Numbered from the stretch's first letter, positions 7,536 through 16,450 are shown. The stretch: DNA of 64,000 nt from G016756615 sp035556195 (GCA_035556195.1 DATMFK010000009.1:62001-126000), one strand, 5' to 3'. Notes: generated by a model from the sequence alone, not told the origin. Made by a program: numbers and translations.

Positions 7536-9148
7536 TGGCGCGTGCGCGGCCGGGTATCCTCGCCCTCGGCGAAGCTCTCCGCGACCATCTCGCGTACGTC
7601 CGCCAGAAGCTCGGCCGGATCGTAGATGACACCGTCCTTGATCGTGTACTGGATCCCGCGGTGCCATTCGGTTTTGCCCGTCTCGTCATTGAGACGCCAG
7701 GCCCCCGTTCCGTAGAGATACTTCAGATCTTCCAGCGGGTCGTGCTGATGGACCAGAAGGTCGGCGCACTTGCCGGGCTCGATCGTGCCGGTCTCGCGAT
7801 CGACGCCGAGCAGCGCCGCGCTTTCGGATGTGGCGGCGCGGAAGATCTCCAGCGGATGGAAGCCGGCCTCCTGCATCTGCTCGAGTTCGCGGATGAAGCA
7901 GAAGCCATAGAGCTGGAAGGTGAAGCCCGCATCGCTGCCCGGACAAACCCTGCCGCCCATATTCTTGTAGTCGTTGCAAAAGCGCATCCAGCGGCGGAAG
8001 TGCTCCTTCCACTGCACTTCGTTGGTGGTCGACCAGCGATACCAGTGCGAACAATGCCCGCCGCGATGTGGCTGGAAATAGGTCCATAGCGTCTTGTGCG
8101 TGTACTCGTCGTGCCAGTCGGCGCGGCGTGCGCGCATCAGGTCGCGGTTCGCCTCGAGGATGGCCAGCGTCGGAACGAAGGAATGGCCGAGCTCCAGGAA
8201 CTTCTCCAATGTCTCCTGCCATTTCGCGCTGCCGGGCTCTGCCGCCTGGATGAAATTCTGGCTGCTCGAATTGTAGCGCAGCGATTCGTCCATGAAGTCA
8301 TAGCCGGCCGGATAGGCCTGCACGGCGCGGTCGGTGAACATCGCCTCGGGGATTCCGTAGAAATGCTCGGTGGAGGTGAGGCCCCACTGCGCGCTTCGCA
8401 GGGAATTGACCTTGGATACGGACATCTGGGCATGGTGGCACCCCGAGCGCATGCCGAGCTTGTTGGCCTCGTCCAGCGCCGCCTGCATGATTGCCGGCGG
8501 AGCGCCGAAGAACTTCAACCCGTCGACCCCACGCTGCTTGACCGCGCGCACCCACTCACGGGCCTGTTCCGTGGTGTAGATCGTCTTCACGAACTCGTCG
8601 ACGGCGGGGAAATAGGCGTGCGCGACGATCTTGGGCGCGGCGATCCGATTGGCGGCGGCGGCGGCTTTCTGCTCCAGCGTCCAGCCGACCCCGTTCATGC
8701 AGGCCATCTCGCGCACCGTCGTGATGCCGTGCGCGAGCCAGAGCTTGTAGACGTAGTCCGCCGACGGCATGGGTCCGCTCGCCGCATGATAGTAGGTGCC
8801 GATATGGACATGCGCATCGACGAAACCGGGCGTCACCAGCTTGCCGGTGCAGTCGATCTCGTGGTCGCCGGGCGCGGGACGGCGCTCTGGCTTGATCGGG
8901 ACCTTCGGAACCCCGACGAGCACGACTTCCTTGATGCGGCCATTCTCGATCACGATGTCGTAGGGCCCAACGGGCGGGGCGCCGGTGCCGTCCAGTATGC
9001 GGGCACCGCGCAATACGAGCCGGCGGAACGGACCAACCCCGCGGTCACGGGACTTGCCGGGATCGACGGCCGGATAGCCCCGCGCCGCCATGGCGCTCGC
9101 CAGCTCGTCTCCCGGAAGAACGTTGTGAGCATCGTTGGCTGCAGTCAT
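7532..9148 (-). CDS. Metal-dependent amidohydrolase
   Basis: A 538-residue enzyme of the amidohydrolase superfamily. A beta-sandwich start (RGARILDGTGAPPVGPYDIV) precedes the metal-binding HxH in TPGFVDAHVHIGT (about residue 95). A candidate bridging lysine is in VDGLKFFG, later histidines lie in CHHAQMS and STEHFYGI, and the catalytic aspartate in CPGSDAGF. This pattern fits a binuclear zinc enzyme. No substrate-specific signature is recognised; prolidase, imidazolonepropionase-like and hydantoinase-like activities are possible. I chose ATG 9148; an in-frame GTG at 9202 would add 18 residues and cover the upstream palindromes. It is probably co-transcribed with the G3E GTPase. Confidence 0.88.
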   Translation of the reverse strand: MTAANDAHNVLPGDELASAMAARGYPAVDPGKSRDRGVGPFRRLVLRGARILDGTGAPPVGPYDIVIENGRIKEVVLVGVPKVPIKPERRPAPGDHEIDCTGKLVTPGFVDAHVHIGTYYHAASGPMPSADYVYKLWLAHGITTVREMACMNGVGWTLEQKAAAAANRIAAPKIVAHAYFPAVDEFVKTIYTTEQAREWVRAVKQRGVDGLKFFGAPPAIMQAALDEANKLGMRSGCHHAQMSVSKVNSLRSAQWGLTSTEHFYGIPEAMFTDRAVQAYPAGYDFMDESLRYNSSSQNFIQAAEPGSAKWQETLEKFLELGHSFVPTLAILEANRDLMRARRADWHDEYTHKTLWTYFQPHRGGHCSHWYRWSTTNEVQWKEHFRRWMRFCNDYKNMGGRVCPGSDAGFTFQLYGFCFIRELEQMQEAGFHPLEIFRAATSESAALLGVDRETGTIEPGKCADLLVHQHDPLEDLKYLYGTGAWRLNDETGKTEWHRGIQYTIKDGVIYDPAELLADVREMVAESFAEGEDTRPRTRQ

Positions 9149-9167
9149 GGTTTGCGTACCGCTTTCT

Positions 9168-9189
9168 GGACCAATTGACCGTTTTTCGG
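9168..9189. promoter_or_regulatory. Candidate operator upstream of the amidohydrolase
   Basis: GGACCAATTGACC (9168-9180) is a near-perfect palindrome and runs into ACCGTTTTTCGG (9178-9189). The same 12-mer occurs at 5477-5488 upstream of the liv-type operon in the same orientation relative to the gene. That suggests, but does not prove, common control by the IclR regulator. A ten-base core of the motif also occurs at 50121-50130 in an unrelated place, so chance is not excluded. Confidence 0.35.
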
Positions 9190-9341
9190 GGAGTCTTGGC
9201 ACGGATCCCCTGCTTCGTCAATCATCGGGCGAGGCGCCTCGAGGGTAGGCCGGAACAGTCGAACCGAACTTTCCGGACCAAGACTGTCGATACGGTGTTG
9301 CCGATGCGGAATTTGAGAACGCGCGCGCGTCTGTCGTGGGG

Positions 9342-10292
9342 CTAAGGCGACGGCGCGCGGACCGTCTCCTCTCGTCTGAGAGCTTCGACCAGGCCGGTGA
9401 CAAGCAGGTCCGCGGCGATCGAGAGACGTCGCGAGGCCGGTACGAAACAGCCAAGGGTGCTGAATGGTCCGAGTGTCTCGCGCAGCGGCACATAGACGAC
9501 GCCGTCGTGGCGGTGACCGAAGCGTCCGATGAAACCGCCTTTTATGAGGATCGCCTGGCCGTGCGCCACTGCCTCGCGCATGAATGCATAGGAATTGCTG
9601 GTCAGGGCGATCTTTGGCTTGACACCCGCCGCCGCTGCGATGCGGCCCACTATTCCGTCCAGCACCGCGCCGTCATTGCTCAGCGCAAGAGGGAATTGCG
9701 CGCATTCGGCCAGCGATACCGAAGTCCGGCCGGCAAGCCGGTGATCGCGGCGCACGACGACGTAGCTCGCGGGCTTGAACTCGTGCACCAGCCTGAGGCC
9801 GATCTGCGTGGGGGCATTGTACGCGAGCAGCACGTCGATCTGCATGCGTTCGAAATTGGCGAACAAATCCGATTTGTCGGAGACGCGGACCTCCACCTCG
9901 ATGCGCGGATGAAGCCGGGCGAAGTCGGCCAGGTACGGCGCGAGCACGTCGATGGCAACAGCATCGGTGGTGCCAAGGCGGACCTTGCCGCGCTTCGCCT
10001 TGCGCAGATCGTCGATCTCGCCGAGAGCGGTCGACATCTCCACCATCGCCCTGTTGATGCGGTGAAGCAGCACTTCGCCGGCCGCCGTCAAGCGCACACC
10101 GTCACGACCCCGACTGCGCTGCAATAGGGTGGTGCCCATCTGCTTCTCGAGCAGGCCGACCTGGCGGTGGATGGCCGACGCGGCAATTCCGAGGTTCTCG
10201 CCTGCCTGCCTGAACGACCCTGCCTGCGCCACCGCATGAAAATAGCGTGTCGCGGGAGTGCTGATGAGACTGCGCGCGAACTGTTCGGACAT
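9342..10292 (-). CDS. LysR family transcriptional regulator
   Basis: A 316-residue LTTR. The N-terminal winged helix contains YFHAVAQAGSFRQAGENLGI and a recognition helix at AASAIHRQVGLLEKQMG; the effector domain begins near residue 95 (KRGKVRLGTTDAVAIDVLAP). It is divergent from the FMN reductase-transporter-monooxygenase genes at 10481-16399 and most likely controls them. If those genes serve sulfur or nitrogen scavenging, the regulator may respond to a breakdown product or to the substrate; the sequence does not say which. Confidence 0.93.
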   Translation of the reverse strand: MSEQFARSLISTPATRYFHAVAQAGSFRQAGENLGIAASAIHRQVGLLEKQMGTTLLQRSRGRDGVRLTAAGEVLLHRINRAMVEMSTALGEIDDLRKAKRGKVRLGTTDAVAIDVLAPYLADFARLHPRIEVEVRVSDKSDLFANFERMQIDVLLAYNAPTQIGLRLVHEFKPASYVVVRRDHRLAGRTSVSLAECAQFPLALSNDGAVLDGIVGRIAAAAGVKPKIALTSNSYAFMREAVAHGQAILIKGGFIGRFGHRHDGVVYVPLRETLGPFSTLGCFVPASRRLSIAADLLVTGLVEALRREETVRAPSP

Positions 10293-10355
10293 CCGAAGCT
10301 TCCCTGTTCAGAACCAGCATGGCGGCGCGGCGCGATGCGATCAGCACAACCATGT

Positions 10356-10368
10356 TCTAATAATTAGA
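10356..10368. promoter_or_regulatory. LTTR box (T-N11-A palindrome) between lysR and the FMN reductase gene
   Basis: TCTAATAATTAGA is a perfect 13-base palindrome of the T-N11-A form bound by LysR-type regulators. It lies 63 bases upstream of the lysR start and 112 bases before the FMN reductase start, inside an AT-rich patch (10350-10400) unlike the rest of the region. Confidence 0.6.
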
Positions 10369-10480
10369 GCTTAAGCATATTGATTTTCTAATTTTCTTGC
10401 ATCGGCAAATTGCCTATCAGGATCACGCTCGAGCCGAAGAGGGAGGATCGCCGGTTCGCGATTAACGGAGGCGGTCCGGA

Positions 10481-11113
10481 ATGCTCAATATCGTCGGTTT
10501 TAGCGGGAGCCCTCGCCGTCCCTCGAAGACGCGCACTCTGGTCGAGGCTGCGACCGACGCCATAAGCACGATCGTGCCTGCACAGAGCATCATCTTCGAT
10601 CTCGTCGATCTGGGCCCGTCGATCGGCACGGCTTGCAGGCTCGAAGATCTCGACGGCAAGGCGCTGACCCTCGCCGAGCGTATTCAGCAGGCAGACATCC
10701 TGGTCGTCGGTTCTCCGATCTACAAAGCTTCCTATGCCGGCATGTTCAAGCATTTCTTCGATCTGCTGCCACCGGAATCGCTCCGCGACAAACTCGTCTG
10801 CCTGACCGCGACCGGCGGCTCCCATCGCCACGCGCTGGCAATCGAACAGCACATGCGCCCGCTCTTCGCCTTTTTCTGCGCGGTTTCGCTTCCGACTGTC
10901 ATCTTTGCGTCCGACGACGATTTCGACAATGGCTCGCTTCACTCCGCAAATGTGCGCGACCGTTTGCGTGCAGCGGCGAGCGAGGCAAGGCGTCTGGCCT
11001 CGAGCGTCACCCTGGCGTCGGCCGGATCGCGCGTAATTCTCGGCGAGACCGCCGCTTCCCCAAAATCCCTGTTTGTGCCGAAACACCCTGAACGCGAAGG
11101 AATCTCGACATGA
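10481..11113 (+). CDS. NAD(P)H-dependent FMN reductase (SsuE/MsuE-like)
   Basis: A 210-residue flavodoxin-fold reductase. The phosphate-binding loop GFSGSPRRPSKTRTL opens the protein, and the conserved GSPIYKASYAGMFKHFFDLL segment follows at about residue 78, as in SsuE, MsuE and EmoB. It would supply reduced FMN to the two-component monooxygenase encoded at 15050-16399. Its stop overlaps the start of the binding-protein gene (ATGA), so reductase and transporter are coupled. Which oxygenase it serves is inferred from position only. Confidence 0.9.
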   Translation: MLNIVGFSGSPRRPSKTRTLVEAATDAISTIVPAQSIIFDLVDLGPSIGTACRLEDLDGKALTLAERIQQADILVVGSPIYKASYAGMFKHFFDLLPPESLRDKLVCLTATGGSHRHALAIEQHMRPLFAFFCAVSLPTVIFASDDDFDNGSLHSANVRDRLRAAASEARRLASSVTLASAGSRVILGETAASPKSLFVPKHPEREGIST

Positions 11114-12198
11114 AGCTTTCACGGCGCGATGCGCTGAAGACCCTCGGCCTGATCGGCGCAGCCTATGGGCTGACGCTGCCCGGCCAATCGAACCGCGCGG
11201 CTGCTGGCGACCAACCGGTCCTGACCGTCTCCACCTGGGGCGGTGTCACTGAAGAAGGCATCCGCAATTTCGTCCAGCCGGAATTCGAAAAGCTGACGGG
11301 AGCAACGCTCGCCTATGACATTGGCGGCCAGGGCGCGCGCTATAACAAGCTGCTGGCACAGCGCGCCAATCCACCCGCCGACGTGTTCTTCTCCACCGAT
11401 GAAGCTGTTGTCTCCGGTCTCAAGGCCGGCATCCTGCAGCCGGCCGCGCGCAAGAACCTGGGAAATCTTGCCGACGTCGAGAATTGGGCGCTGACAGTGA
11501 AATCCGGCCTCGGCGCGGATGAAGTGGCCGGCGCGCCCTTCACCCTCATATCCTATGTCCTGGGCTTCAACCCCGAAGAGGTAAAGACGCCCGTCACCGG
11601 CTGGGCCGACATGTGGGATCCGGCCTTCGCCGGAAAGCTCGCCTTCGTTGCCCCGACCCACAGCCAGATGCCGGCATTCGTTCTGCTCGCCGCGGAAATG
11701 GCCGGGGGCTCCGCCGACAATATCGATCCGGGCTTCGCCAAACTCGCTGAGTTGCGCCCGGCCAAGCTAAGCGTCTTCTGGACCGATTGGGCTCCCCTCG
11801 CCAAGACCAAGGACGTCACGCTGGCGGCAGAGTTCGACTACTATCTCGATTCGATGAAGGACCAGGATTACGCGATCGACTACGTCCTTCCCAAGGAGGG
11901 CGGCATCGCCGTGCCTGAATATGTTTCGATCGTCAAAGGCACAAGGAATCAGGAACTGGCTGAAGCCTTCCTGAACCTGATGATCGACCCGAAGGTGCAA
12001 GGGGCTTTCGCCGCCGCCACCTATCAAGGACCGACCAACCGTAAGACCGAGATCCCGGAAGCGTTGATCTCCCGCTGCTCCTGCGCGCCGCGGATCGAGA
12101 AGCTGCGCTTCTTCGACCCCGAGATCTTCGCGGCCAACCGCGCGCTCTGGACCGAGCGGATGAACCTCGAGGTCGTGCCCCAGTGGGGCACGCGCTGA
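11110..12198 (+). CDS. ABC transporter substrate-binding protein (polyamine/PotD-type)
   Basis: A 362-residue periplasmic binding protein. It has a twin-arginine-like signal (SRRDALKTLGLIGAAYGLTL), so Tat export is likely. The mature part starts VLTVSTWGGVTEEGIRNFVQ, as in the extracellular solute-binding families that include PotD and iron-binding proteins. It is translationally coupled to the FMN reductase and followed by two permeases and an ATPase of the same transporter class. The ligand is unknown; the downstream monooxygenase suggests an organosulfur compound, amine or aminopolycarboxylate. Confidence 0.9.
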   Translation: MKLSRRDALKTLGLIGAAYGLTLPGQSNRAAAGDQPVLTVSTWGGVTEEGIRNFVQPEFEKLTGATLAYDIGGQGARYNKLLAQRANPPADVFFSTDEAVVSGLKAGILQPAARKNLGNLADVENWALTVKSGLGADEVAGAPFTLISYVLGFNPEEVKTPVTGWADMWDPAFAGKLAFVAPTHSQMPAFVLLAAEMAGGSADNIDPGFAKLAELRPAKLSVFWTDWAPLAKTKDVTLAAEFDYYLDSMKDQDYAIDYVLPKEGGIAVPEYVSIVKGTRNQELAEAFLNLMIDPKVQGAFAAATYQGPTNRKTEIPEALISRCSCAPRIEKLRFFDPEIFAANRALWTERMNLEVVPQWGTR

Positions 12199-12274
12199 CC
12201 AGGGGAGCATCGCCGGCGGCGCGCCTTCCCGGGTGCGCCGTCGAAAGAGAGCACCGATACACAAGCCCAGGCAA

Positions 12275-13165
12275 ATGACGGATCAAGCAATCGCGACGGC
12301 ACCGCCGGCAGGGGCCCGCGCAGGACTGCGGCTCCCGGGACGCTACGTTCCGCTGCTCCTGCTCGCACCGAGCCTGCTGTTGCTGGGTGTGCTGCTCGTG
12401 CTCCCGCTCGGGGTTGTCCTCGTGTCCAGCCTGCAGCCGAACGTGCTGCTCACCTTCGATGGCCCAGGCCTCGACAATTACATCTACCTCCTGTCGAAAT
12501 CGTACTATCTCGACGTGATCGTCCGGACGGTGCGCACGGCGGCGGTCACCACGCTGATCTCCGTGCCGGTGGGCTTCGTCGCGGCCATGCTGATCGCGCG
12601 CCTGCGTGAGCGCGTTCGCAACATCGCGCTTATGAGCCTGACGTTCCCGGTACTTGCCGGCCCGCTCGTCATCGTGCTCGGCTGGATGGCGTTGCTGACC
12701 GATGGCGGGCCGCTACTCGGTCCGCTCGTGACGCGCGGCCTCATCCCACCGCTGAAGCTTCTCGGCACGGAAACAGCCGTCGTCATCAGCCTCGTTCAGT
12801 TCGTGCTGCCCTTCGCTGTTCTCACTCTGTTTACCGCCGTCAGCCGAATTCCGACGCATCTCTACGAGGCCGTGACGAGCCTCGGTGGCGGCTGGACCGC
12901 GTCTCTGCTCCACGTCACCCTGCCGCTCAGCCTGCCTGGCATCTTGTCGTCGACCATCATCTCCTTCTCGCTCGCGGCGAGTTCCTACGTGTCGCCCTAC
13001 TACCTCGGTGGAGCCGCTCAGCAGACGCTGACGACGCTGATCTCCCAGTTCATCCTCGCCACCTACAACAGCCAGCTCGCGGCGGCCGCGGCGGTGCTCC
13101 TGCTCATCGTCATGCTGGTCGTGATCGTCGCGATCACGATGCTGATGGGAAGGTTCATGCGATGA
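12275..13165 (+). CDS. ABC transporter permease (PotB-type)
   Basis: A 296-residue inner-membrane permease with about six hydrophobic helices and the cytoplasmic EAA-type loop (LYEAVTSLGGGWTASLLHVT) near residue 205, which contacts the ATPase. The start MTDQAIATAPPAG at 12275 is favoured; an in-frame GTG at 12233 would add 14 basic residues without a family counterpart. The stop overlaps the next permease start by four bases (ATGA). Confidence 0.9.
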   Translation: MTDQAIATAPPAGARAGLRLPGRYVPLLLLAPSLLLLGVLLVLPLGVVLVSSLQPNVLLTFDGPGLDNYIYLLSKSYYLDVIVRTVRTAAVTTLISVPVGFVAAMLIARLRERVRNIALMSLTFPVLAGPLVIVLGWMALLTDGGPLLGPLVTRGLIPPLKLLGTETAVVISLVQFVLPFAVLTLFTAVSRIPTHLYEAVTSLGGGWTASLLHVTLPLSLPGILSSTIISFSLAASSYVSPYYLGGAAQQTLTTLISQFILATYNSQLAAAAAVLLLIVMLVVIVAITMLMGRFMR

Positions 13166-13950
13166 AGACGCGGATCGCCCGTTTGGCCGGATCGGCCTAT
13201 CTGGTGGCTCTCTACCTGTTCGTGATGGCGCCGATCATCTTCATTGCCGTCATGGCCTTCAACACGGCGACTGCCTTTCCCTCGCCCTTTGAAGGCGTGA
13301 CGCTGAAATGGTTCGGCGCGATTGCGGACCAGCCCGTGTTCCTCGAGGCGGCACGCACGAGCACGGTGATCGGACTTGCGACCTCCGCCATCGCGTGCGT
13401 CGTGTCCTTTTTGGCCGCTTACGCGCTCTGCCGCTGGAAAAGACGTTCCGGCGAGGCGGTGACCATCTTCCTGAGCTCACCTCTCCTCGTGCCCCAGATC
13501 GTGATGGGCCTGGCGATGCTGCAGCTGGCGGAATGGCTTGGATTCGGCACGAGCCTCGTCGGTCTCGTCGCGGTGCACACCATCTACGTCATGCCGTTCG
13601 CCCTGCGCCTGACCCTGACCGGTTTCGCCCAGATCGACTTCGCCCTCGAGGAGGCGGCCCACAGTCTCGGCGCCGGGAGGCTGCAGACCTGGCGCGAAGT
13701 CACGCTGCCCTTGCTGCGGCCGAGCATCGCGGCGGCGTTCTGTTTCTGCTTCATGCTGTCTTTCGTCAATCTGCCGCTGTCGATGTTTCTGGCGAGCCCA
13801 GCCACGGCGACGCTGCCGACCGTCATGTTCGCCTATATCGAGTCCCGGATCGATCCGATGATGGCCGCCCTTGCCACCGTGGTCATCGCCTTCGCCGCGC
13901 TGACCACGCTGGCACTCGAGAAATGGCTCAAGATCCGTCTGGTGGGATAA
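13162..13950 (+). CDS. ABC transporter permease (PotC-type)
   Basis: A 262-residue permease, partner of the preceding one. The EAA loop reads LEEAAHSLGAGRLQTWREVT near residue 165, with six predicted membrane helices around it. It starts inside the stop of the first permease and ends three bases before the ATPase gene, so the four transporter genes form one tight unit. Confidence 0.92.
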   Translation: MKTRIARLAGSAYLVALYLFVMAPIIFIAVMAFNTATAFPSPFEGVTLKWFGAIADQPVFLEAARTSTVIGLATSAIACVVSFLAAYALCRWKRRSGEAVTIFLSSPLLVPQIVMGLAMLQLAEWLGFGTSLVGLVAVHTIYVMPFALRLTLTGFAQIDFALEEAAHSLGAGRLQTWREVTLPLLRPSIAAAFCFCFMLSFVNLPLSMFLASPATATLPTVMFAYIESRIDPMMAALATVVIAFAALTTLALEKWLKIRLVG

Positions 13951-13953
13951 TTC

Positions 13954-15021
13954 ATGCTCGATCTCGAACTCCGCCACATCTCCAAGCGCTTCGGTGACCA
14001 CACGGCAGTCGACGACGTGTCGCTTCGCGTCAGCAAGGGTGAGTTCGCTTGCCTGGTCGGCCCAAGCGGCTGCGGCAAGACGACGACACTGCGCCTGATC
14101 GCCGGCTTCGACAGCGTCGATTCCGGCTCGCTGCTGCTCGACGGCGTCGACATCGCTGGCGTGCCCGCCCACAAGCGCGGCATCGGAGTGGTTTTCCAGA
14201 GCTATGCGCTCTTCCCCCACAAGACGATCGCCGAGAATATCGGCTTCGGCCTGAAGATGCGCGGACGCCCGCGCGCGGAGATCGACGAGGCCGTGCGCAA
14301 GGCGCTCGAGCTCGTACGCCTGGGACGCTTGGGCGACCGCTTGCCTCGGCAGCTCTCGGGCGGCCAGCAGCAGCGCGTTGCGCTCGCCCGCGCGCTCGCC
14401 TTTCAGCCGCGACTGCTGCTCATGGACGAGCCGCTCAGCAATCTCGATGCGCAACTGCGTGAGGAGATGCGCGACGAGATCAAGCGCGTGCAAAGAGAAG
14501 TGGGCACGACCACCGTCTTCGTCACGCATGATCAGGCCGAGGCCTTGGCGATGGCGGACCGCGTGGCGGTCATGTCGGCCGGGCGCCTGCTCCAATACGA
14601 CACGCCGGAAGCCGTCTATGAGAAGCCCACGGACAGGACGGTCGGCCGCTTTATCGGCAAGGTGAACACGCTGACCGGCGTGGTCATCGGCATAACCGAC
14701 GGGATCGCCGAACTGCGGACCGAAGAGGGCCTGGCCTTGCGTGCCCGTTGCCCTGACGCCGCGCCGGGCGATTCGCTGACATTGATGGTGCGCTTCGAGC
14801 GCCTGGGACTTTCGTCGGAGCGGCCCAATGCCGACAATGTCGTCGAGTCCAAGGTGGAGAGGCGGACCTATCTCGGTGAAAGCATCGAATATGTCTGCCG
14901 CGCCAATGGCGCGTTGCTGAGAGCCACGGTTCCGAACCGGGCGGCCGGTCCTCAATTCGCCGTCGGCGACGTGGCGTTCATCGGCTGGAGAATGGCGGAC
15001 GCAATGGCCTTTGCGGCCTGA
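13954..15021 (+). CDS. ABC transporter ATP-binding protein (PotA-type)
   Basis: A 355-residue ATPase with Walker A (GPSGCGKTTT), signature (LSGGQQQ), Walker B (LLMDEPLSNLD) and the switch histidine (THDQAEALAM). A C-terminal TOBE-type domain from about residue 240 is as expected for the spermidine/putrescine, iron and 2-aminoethylphosphonate importers. It powers the importer encoded at 11110-13950. The monooxygenase gene begins 28 bases after its stop. Confidence 0.93.
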   Translation: MLDLELRHISKRFGDHTAVDDVSLRVSKGEFACLVGPSGCGKTTTLRLIAGFDSVDSGSLLLDGVDIAGVPAHKRGIGVVFQSYALFPHKTIAENIGFGLKMRGRPRAEIDEAVRKALELVRLGRLGDRLPRQLSGGQQQRVALARALAFQPRLLLMDEPLSNLDAQLREEMRDEIKRVQREVGTTTVFVTHDQAEALAMADRVAVMSAGRLLQYDTPEAVYEKPTDRTVGRFIGKVNTLTGVVIGITDGIAELRTEEGLALRARCPDAAPGDSLTLMVRFERLGLSSERPNADNVVESKVERRTYLGESIEYVCRANGALLRATVPNRAAGPQFAVGDVAFIGWRMADAMAFAA

Positions 15022-15049
15022 GACCGAAGCATCTGAACGGAGACTGACG

Positions 15050-16399
15050 ATGGCACATTCGCGACGCGATGGCGCGCTGAGACTTGGCGCGCTCCTGCAC
15101 CCAACCGGCAACCATGTAGCGGCGTGGCTGCATCCCGACGCGCAGATCGACGCCGGCGTCAACTTCGCTCATTATGCCGAAGTCGCCCAGATCGCCGAAC
15201 GCGCCCGGTTCGACCTGATCTTCCTCGCCGATGCGCTCGCCACGCGCGAAGGCAATCTCGACGCATTGCGCCGCTGGCCACAATACATGGCTTATTTCGA
15301 ACCGCTGACGCTGTTGTCGGCGATCGCCGCCGTCACAAAGAACATCGGCCTCGTGGCCACGGCGACGACGAGCTACAACGAACCGTATCAGGTGGCCCGC
15401 AAATACGCTTCCCTCGACCATATCAGCGGCGGCCGCGCCGGTTGGAACATGGTGACCTCGACCAATCCGGCCGAGCCGCTGAACTTCGGCCGCGATGCGC
15501 ATTTCGATCACGCTGACCGCTACGAGCGGGCCCGCGAGTTCGCGGAGGTGGTCCGGGGGCTGTGGGACAGTTGGGAGGACGACGCCTTCGTCCGGGACCG
15601 CGAGACTGCGACCTATTTCCTGCCCGAGAAGCTGCATCGGCTCGATCATGTCGGCAAGTATTTCAAGGTGCGCGGACCGCTCAACGTCGCTCGTGCGCCG
15701 CAGGGCTATCCGGTCATGGCGCAGGCGGGGTCGTCGGAGGCGGGCAAGGAGTTCGCCGCAGAGACAGCCGAGATCGTCTTCTCCGCCCAGACAGTGCTCG
15801 CCAAGGCCAAGGATTTCTATCGAGACGTCAAGGATCGCATGGCCAAATACGGCCGCCCGACCGATCAGCTGAAGATCATGCCCGGCCTCAATCCGATCGT
15901 CGGCCGCACGGAGGCAGAGGCGCGCGACAAGCACGAATATCTGCAGTCGCTGATCCATCCCGATGTCGGCCGCCTCCTCCTCCAGCCGGAGCTCGGCATC
16001 GATCTGACGGGACTGCCCATCGACGAACCCATACCTGCGCACCTGCTGCCGACCGACACCAACGCTTCGAAGGCCGGCCTCAACATCATGCGATCCATGG
16101 TCCTCGATGAAAAGCTGACCATCCGCCAGATGTACATGCGCTACGCGGGCGCACGAGGCCAGCGCACGATCGTCGGCACGCCGAAACAGATTGCGGACGA
16201 AATGGAGACCTGGTTCCACGAGAGCGCCGTCGACGGTTTCCTGATCCAGCCTGGCACGTTGCCGATGGGCCTGCAGGACTTCGCCGATCTGGTCGTTCCG
16301 GAGCTGCAGAGCCGCGGTCTCTTCCGCAGGGAATACGAGGGCCGGACCCTGAGGGAAAACCTGGGCCTCGCGCGACCGAAAAGCCGCTACGCCGCGTAG
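15050..16399 (+). CDS. FMN-dependent monooxygenase, NtaA/SnaA/DszA family
   Basis: A 449-residue luciferase-like flavin monooxygenase. Landmarks include LGALLHPTGNHVAAWLHP at the start, the FDLIFLADALATREGN strand and the DHISGGRAGWNMVTSTN segment, all typical of the nitrilotriacetate (NtaA), EDTA (EmoA), dibenzothiophene-sulfone (DszA) and dimethylsulfide (DmoA) monooxygenase group. It needs reduced FMN from a separate reductase, matching the gene at 10481. GGAG lies eight bases before ATG 15050. The true substrate (C-S or C-N cleavage) cannot be read from sequence. Last gene of the import-and-oxidise unit. Confidence 0.9.
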   Translation: MAHSRRDGALRLGALLHPTGNHVAAWLHPDAQIDAGVNFAHYAEVAQIAERARFDLIFLADALATREGNLDALRRWPQYMAYFEPLTLLSAIAAVTKNIGLVATATTSYNEPYQVARKYASLDHISGGRAGWNMVTSTNPAEPLNFGRDAHFDHADRYERAREFAEVVRGLWDSWEDDAFVRDRETATYFLPEKLHRLDHVGKYFKVRGPLNVARAPQGYPVMAQAGSSEAGKEFAAETAEIVFSAQTVLAKAKDFYRDVKDRMAKYGRPTDQLKIMPGLNPIVGRTEAEARDKHEYLQSLIHPDVGRLLLQPELGIDLTGLPIDEPIPAHLLPTDTNASKAGLNIMRSMVLDEKLTIRQMYMRYAGARGQRTIVGTPKQIADEMETWFHESAVDGFLIQPGTLPMGLQDFADLVVPELQSRGLFRREYEGRTLRENLGLARPKSRYAA

Positions 16400-16450
16400 G
16401 AACCATTCCAACTGCGTGCCCCGGGGAGACCCGGGCGCAAGTTCGGCCGC

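Noticed and set aside
9148..9202. Longer amidohydrolase start at GTG 9202
   Set aside because: Adds 18 residues not expected at the family N terminus and covers the palindromes; kept as an alternative only.
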